Of a stretch of DNA of 6,679 nucleotides, positions 4,731 through 6,679 are shown piece by piece. Source of the DNA: DATEUP01 sp041485285 (GTDB taxonomy: Archaea > Thermoplasmatota > DTKX01 > DATEUP01). Each line of letters starts with the position of its first letter. The first letter of the stretch is position 1. A program made the translations under genes and the position numbers. The stretch covers positions 1-6,679 of the forward strand of contig JBGPJF010000110.1 of assembly GCA_041485285.1 (NCBI GenBank). Direction: 5' to 3'. The notes under the pieces are model-generated. The model searched no databases. It saw only the letters and a program-made list of their open reading frames with translations, and was not told the origin of the DNA.

Positions 4731-6383
4731 CTAGGTCTCGAAGCCGAACAGCCGGGCTAAGATCGGCTGGCGGTCGATCTCGCGCTCCTTGACGATTTCT
4801 TCGCTCATGCGGATGACAATGCCCACCATCAGCAGCACTCCGGTGCCGCTCGACTGGCCGGTCGTGCCGATCATGTCGGCCATGGCCGCAAGCGCCCCGA
4901 CGAAGGCGCCCGACATCACCGTGATCGCGGGGATGTACTGGTCAAGGACGCGGCGCAGGACCTTGGGGTCGCGGCGGAATCCCGGGATCTGCATCCCCGA
5001 CTTCTGGATCTGCTTGGCGACGGCCTCCGGGCCCATATTCGTGGTCTCGATCCAAAACTTGGCAAACAGGATGGAGCCGCCGATCATGAATCCAAGGTAG
5101 ATGGCCACGTGCACGAACACCTTGAAATTGTCGTGGCCGTACGTGTAGCCTGAGTACCGCTGGAAGTTGATGAGCGGTAACAGCCAGTCTTGCAGGCCCG
5201 AAGGCTGGCTGACGTACCAGGCGAAGCCCCCGACCGGGGTCGTCGCGCTGTTGGCGATCTCGCCGGTGGAGTCGAACTGGCCGATGAGGTTGTTATGGCC
5301 GATGCCCGGGACTCCCGAGAGCGGCCCGGAGTAGAGCAGCACGGCGATCATGTTGATGTTGGCAAGCAGCGCGGCCATGAGGATGACCGGGATGTTCGAC
5401 GCGTAGACGAGCCGGATCGGGTACTTGCCCCGCGCGCCGCGCACCTTGGTGTGGGCAAGGGGCAGTTCCAGGCGCGTGGTTTCGGCGTAAGAGGTGATGA
5501 TGAACACCGTGGCGGTGCCGAGCAGCGCGACGACGGAGTTGGGCGGCGAGAGGAAGATCTGCTCGTAGTAGCCCTGCGACATCTGCTGCGACGAGGCGTG
5601 CGTCACCGCGTACCAGACCTTGGGGATCGTGCCGGCCGGCAGGTTGGCCTGCGCCGTGGCGCTGCCAAACGAGAACGGTTTGCTGGGGTCGGTGGCGGTC
5701 CAGTTGATGGCGCCCGTCACGATCTGCTGGGCGACCCCCGCGGCGATGAAGAGCGAAATCCCGGAGCCGATGCCCCATTTCGAAACAAGTTCATCGAGGA
5801 GGAACACGAGGTACGAACCGATGAAAAGCTGGAGGATGATGATGCCCTTGGCAAGCTGGACGCCCGAGAGCCCCGCGTGCGTATTGTTGAGGCCGGCGAC
5901 CAGCTGGGGCGAGGGGTGCAGAAACCCTTGGACCTGGGCCCACGCCTCGACGACGATCATCATGACCACGACGATCTTCTGGACGCCTTGGTAGACCGAC
6001 TTGTCGTCGGAGTTGGTGAGGTCGAGCTTGAAAATCTTCGCGCCCGTGAACAGCTGCATGATGATGGAGCCGGTGACGATGGGGCCGATGCCGAGGTGCA
6101 TGATCGACCCCTGCGCCCCGCCGAGGATCGCGCGGAAGGTCGCGAACAGGTCGACCTGGTTCGAGGCCGGGTCGAGCCCGAACAGGAACACATTGGTCAT
6201 GGCGAAGTAGACGAGCAGCGTGAGCGCGGTCCAGAAGAACTTCGTCTTGAAGCGCACGTGCTCTTTGGGTTTGGCCACGACGGGCATGCGCCGCGCGAGC
6301 CAGCGCAGCCAGTACAGCTTGCTCTTCCCGCGGAAGTCGATCTCGTCGTCCGGGGTCAGCTTGGTCTTTTTTTGTTTGGCCAC
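4731..6383 (-). CDS. secY: Protein translocase subunit SecY (Sec61 alpha)
   Basis: This is the channel of the SecYE(beta) translocon, which exports unfolded proteins and inserts membrane proteins. Counting from GTG 6383 (550 aa), I see TM1 (about 50-70), the plug (about 80-95), TM2 with HLGIGPIVTGSIIMQLF (96-112), and the KIFKLDLTNSDDK cytosolic turn. Further on come GIGSGISLFIAAG (204-216), the ribosome-facing loop LPLAHTKVRGARGKYPIRL (307-325), the second loop GFRRDPKVLRRVLDQYIP (468-485) and the closing helix GTGVLLMVGIVIRM (513-526). At 550 residues it is longer than SecY of methanogens (about 430-490). The extra length sits in outward loops near 229-282 and 353-417 and in a charged N-terminus. 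GTG starts at 6413, 6392 and 6383 are possible. The last gives a natural MAKQKK beginning with a GGTG 6 nt upstream; none has a strong ribosome binding site. The gap to uL15 is 51 nt, so co-transcription is likely. Confidence 0.96.
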   Translation of the reverse strand: MAKQKKTKLTPDDEIDFRGKSKLYWLRWLARRMPVVAKPKEHVRFKTKFFWTALTLLVYFAMTNVFLFGLDPASNQVDLFATFRAILGGAQGSIMHLGIGPIVTGSIIMQLFTGAKIFKLDLTNSDDKSVYQGVQKIVVVMMIVVEAWAQVQGFLHPSPQLVAGLNNTHAGLSGVQLAKGIIILQLFIGSYLVFLLDELVSKWGIGSGISLFIAAGVAQQIVTGAINWTATDPSKPFSFGSATAQANLPAGTIPKVWYAVTHASSQQMSQGYYEQIFLSPPNSVVALLGTATVFIITSYAETTRLELPLAHTKVRGARGKYPIRLVYASNIPVILMAALLANINMIAVLLYSGPLSGVPGIGHNNLIGQFDSTGEIANSATTPVGGFAWYVSQPSGLQDWLLPLINFQRYSGYTYGHDNFKVFVHVAIYLGFMIGGSILFAKFWIETTNMGPEAVAKQIQKSGMQIPGFRRDPKVLRRVLDQYIPAITVMSGAFVGALAAMADMIGTTGQSSGTGVLLMVGIVIRMSEEIVKEREIDRQPILARLFGFET

Positions 6384-6434
6384 GCCGCCCACCCGCCGCG
6401 AACGACCCTGCACCTAACGCTTCGACAAGCCCGA

Positions 6435-6679
6435 TTACTGCTTGCCCGGCTTCGCGCCCTTGGCCGCCGCCTTGGCCTTCGCGTCGGCGGCCTTGCGGGC
6501 CTGCGCGCGGATGTCCGCGACGCGCCGCTCCGTGGCCTCCACCTTGCCGCCGGCGGCCTTGATCTTTTCGACGGCGCCCTTGGAGGCCCACTTCACTTTG
6601 ACCTGAAGGGGACTCGACACGTGGCCGCCGCCGAGGAGCTTGTCGATGCCGTGGGCGGCAAGGTCGAGGGGGCCGGCGC
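6435..6679 (-). CDS. rpl15: Ribosomal protein uL15, C-terminal part (5' partial)
   Basis: Large-subunit ribosomal protein. Only the last 80 residues are in the window; the frame enters open from the right edge and ends at TAA. The visible part starts AGPLDLAAHGIDKLLGGGHV and continues through SSPLQVKVKWASKGAVEKIKAAGG, which matches the L15 family signature: KLLG-x-G, then alternating hydrophobics, then S-x-x-A-x-x-x-I-x-x-x-G. After that GG comes an extension of about 35 residues rich in Ala, Lys and Arg, which should be helical or disordered and contact rRNA. The next gene is secY, the standard neighbour in archaea and bacteria. A GTG inside the visible part (6620) is not the start, because the conserved KLLGGG motif lies upstream of it. 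Confidence 0.93.
   Translation of the reverse strand, partial: AGPLDLAAHGIDKLLGGGHVSSPLQVKVKWASKGAVEKIKAAGGKVEATERRVADIRAQARKAADAKAKAAAKGAKPGKQ

Noticed and set aside
2650..4734. A 694-codon open frame on the plus strand spanning cmk, DUF106 and adkA
   Set aside because: It is antisense to three firmly identified genes and its protein is rich in His, Arg and Asp without any fold or motif. Long antisense frames are expected in GC-rich coding DNA with strong third-position bias.

Overview
This is an archaeal chromosomal segment of high GC content, and every gene I support lies on the minus strand, so transcription runs from the right edge to the left. The right-hand five sixths is the distal end of the archaeal 'spc-type' ribosomal protein super-operon: the C-terminus of ribosomal protein uL15, then SecY, the archaeal adenylate kinase AdkA, a DUF106/EMC3-type membrane insertase, cytidylate kinase and the H/ACA pseudouridine synthase Cbf5 (TruB family). 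This gene order, AdkA and a Cbf5 with a PUA domain are archaeal hallmarks. The absence of eL34 and eL14, often found between these genes, together with the style of the SecY, suggests a GC-rich Thermoplasmata-related euryarchaeote. The phylum-level placement is inference.

Layout, right to left: uL15 (6679-6435, 5' end outside the window), secY (6383-4731), adkA (4677-4126), the DUF106 insertase (4113-3112), cmk (3080-2490, true start probably near 3026), cbf5 (2453-1458), an 81-nt spacer with a promoter, and a secreted multidomain protein (1376-1, C-terminus outside the window). Genes inside the cluster are 12-53 nt apart. adkA, DUF106 and cbf5 each have a Shine-Dalgarno-like GGAG or GGAGG exactly 7 nt before the start codon. 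adkA and cmk also appear to have internal TATA boxes, so the cluster may be transcribed as several overlapping units.

Functionally the cluster joins translation (uL15), membrane insertion and secretion (SecY and the EMC3/YidC-like protein), nucleotide monophosphate kinases (AdkA and CMK) and rRNA maturation (Cbf5). The last gene belongs to a different world: a signal-peptide-bearing surface or secreted protein with repeated Ig/macroglobulin-like modules and nine N-glycosylation sequons, apparently read from its own promoter as a leaderless mRNA.

Most noteworthy: the large secreted-protein frame entering from the left edge; a possible ACG start codon of cmk; a perfect 14-bp palindrome between the TATA box and start of adkA; and the Met-rich first membrane helix and strongly acidic C-terminal tail of the DUF106 insertase. 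I see no RNA genes, CRISPR arrays or mobile elements, and no gene-free stretch over 300 bases.
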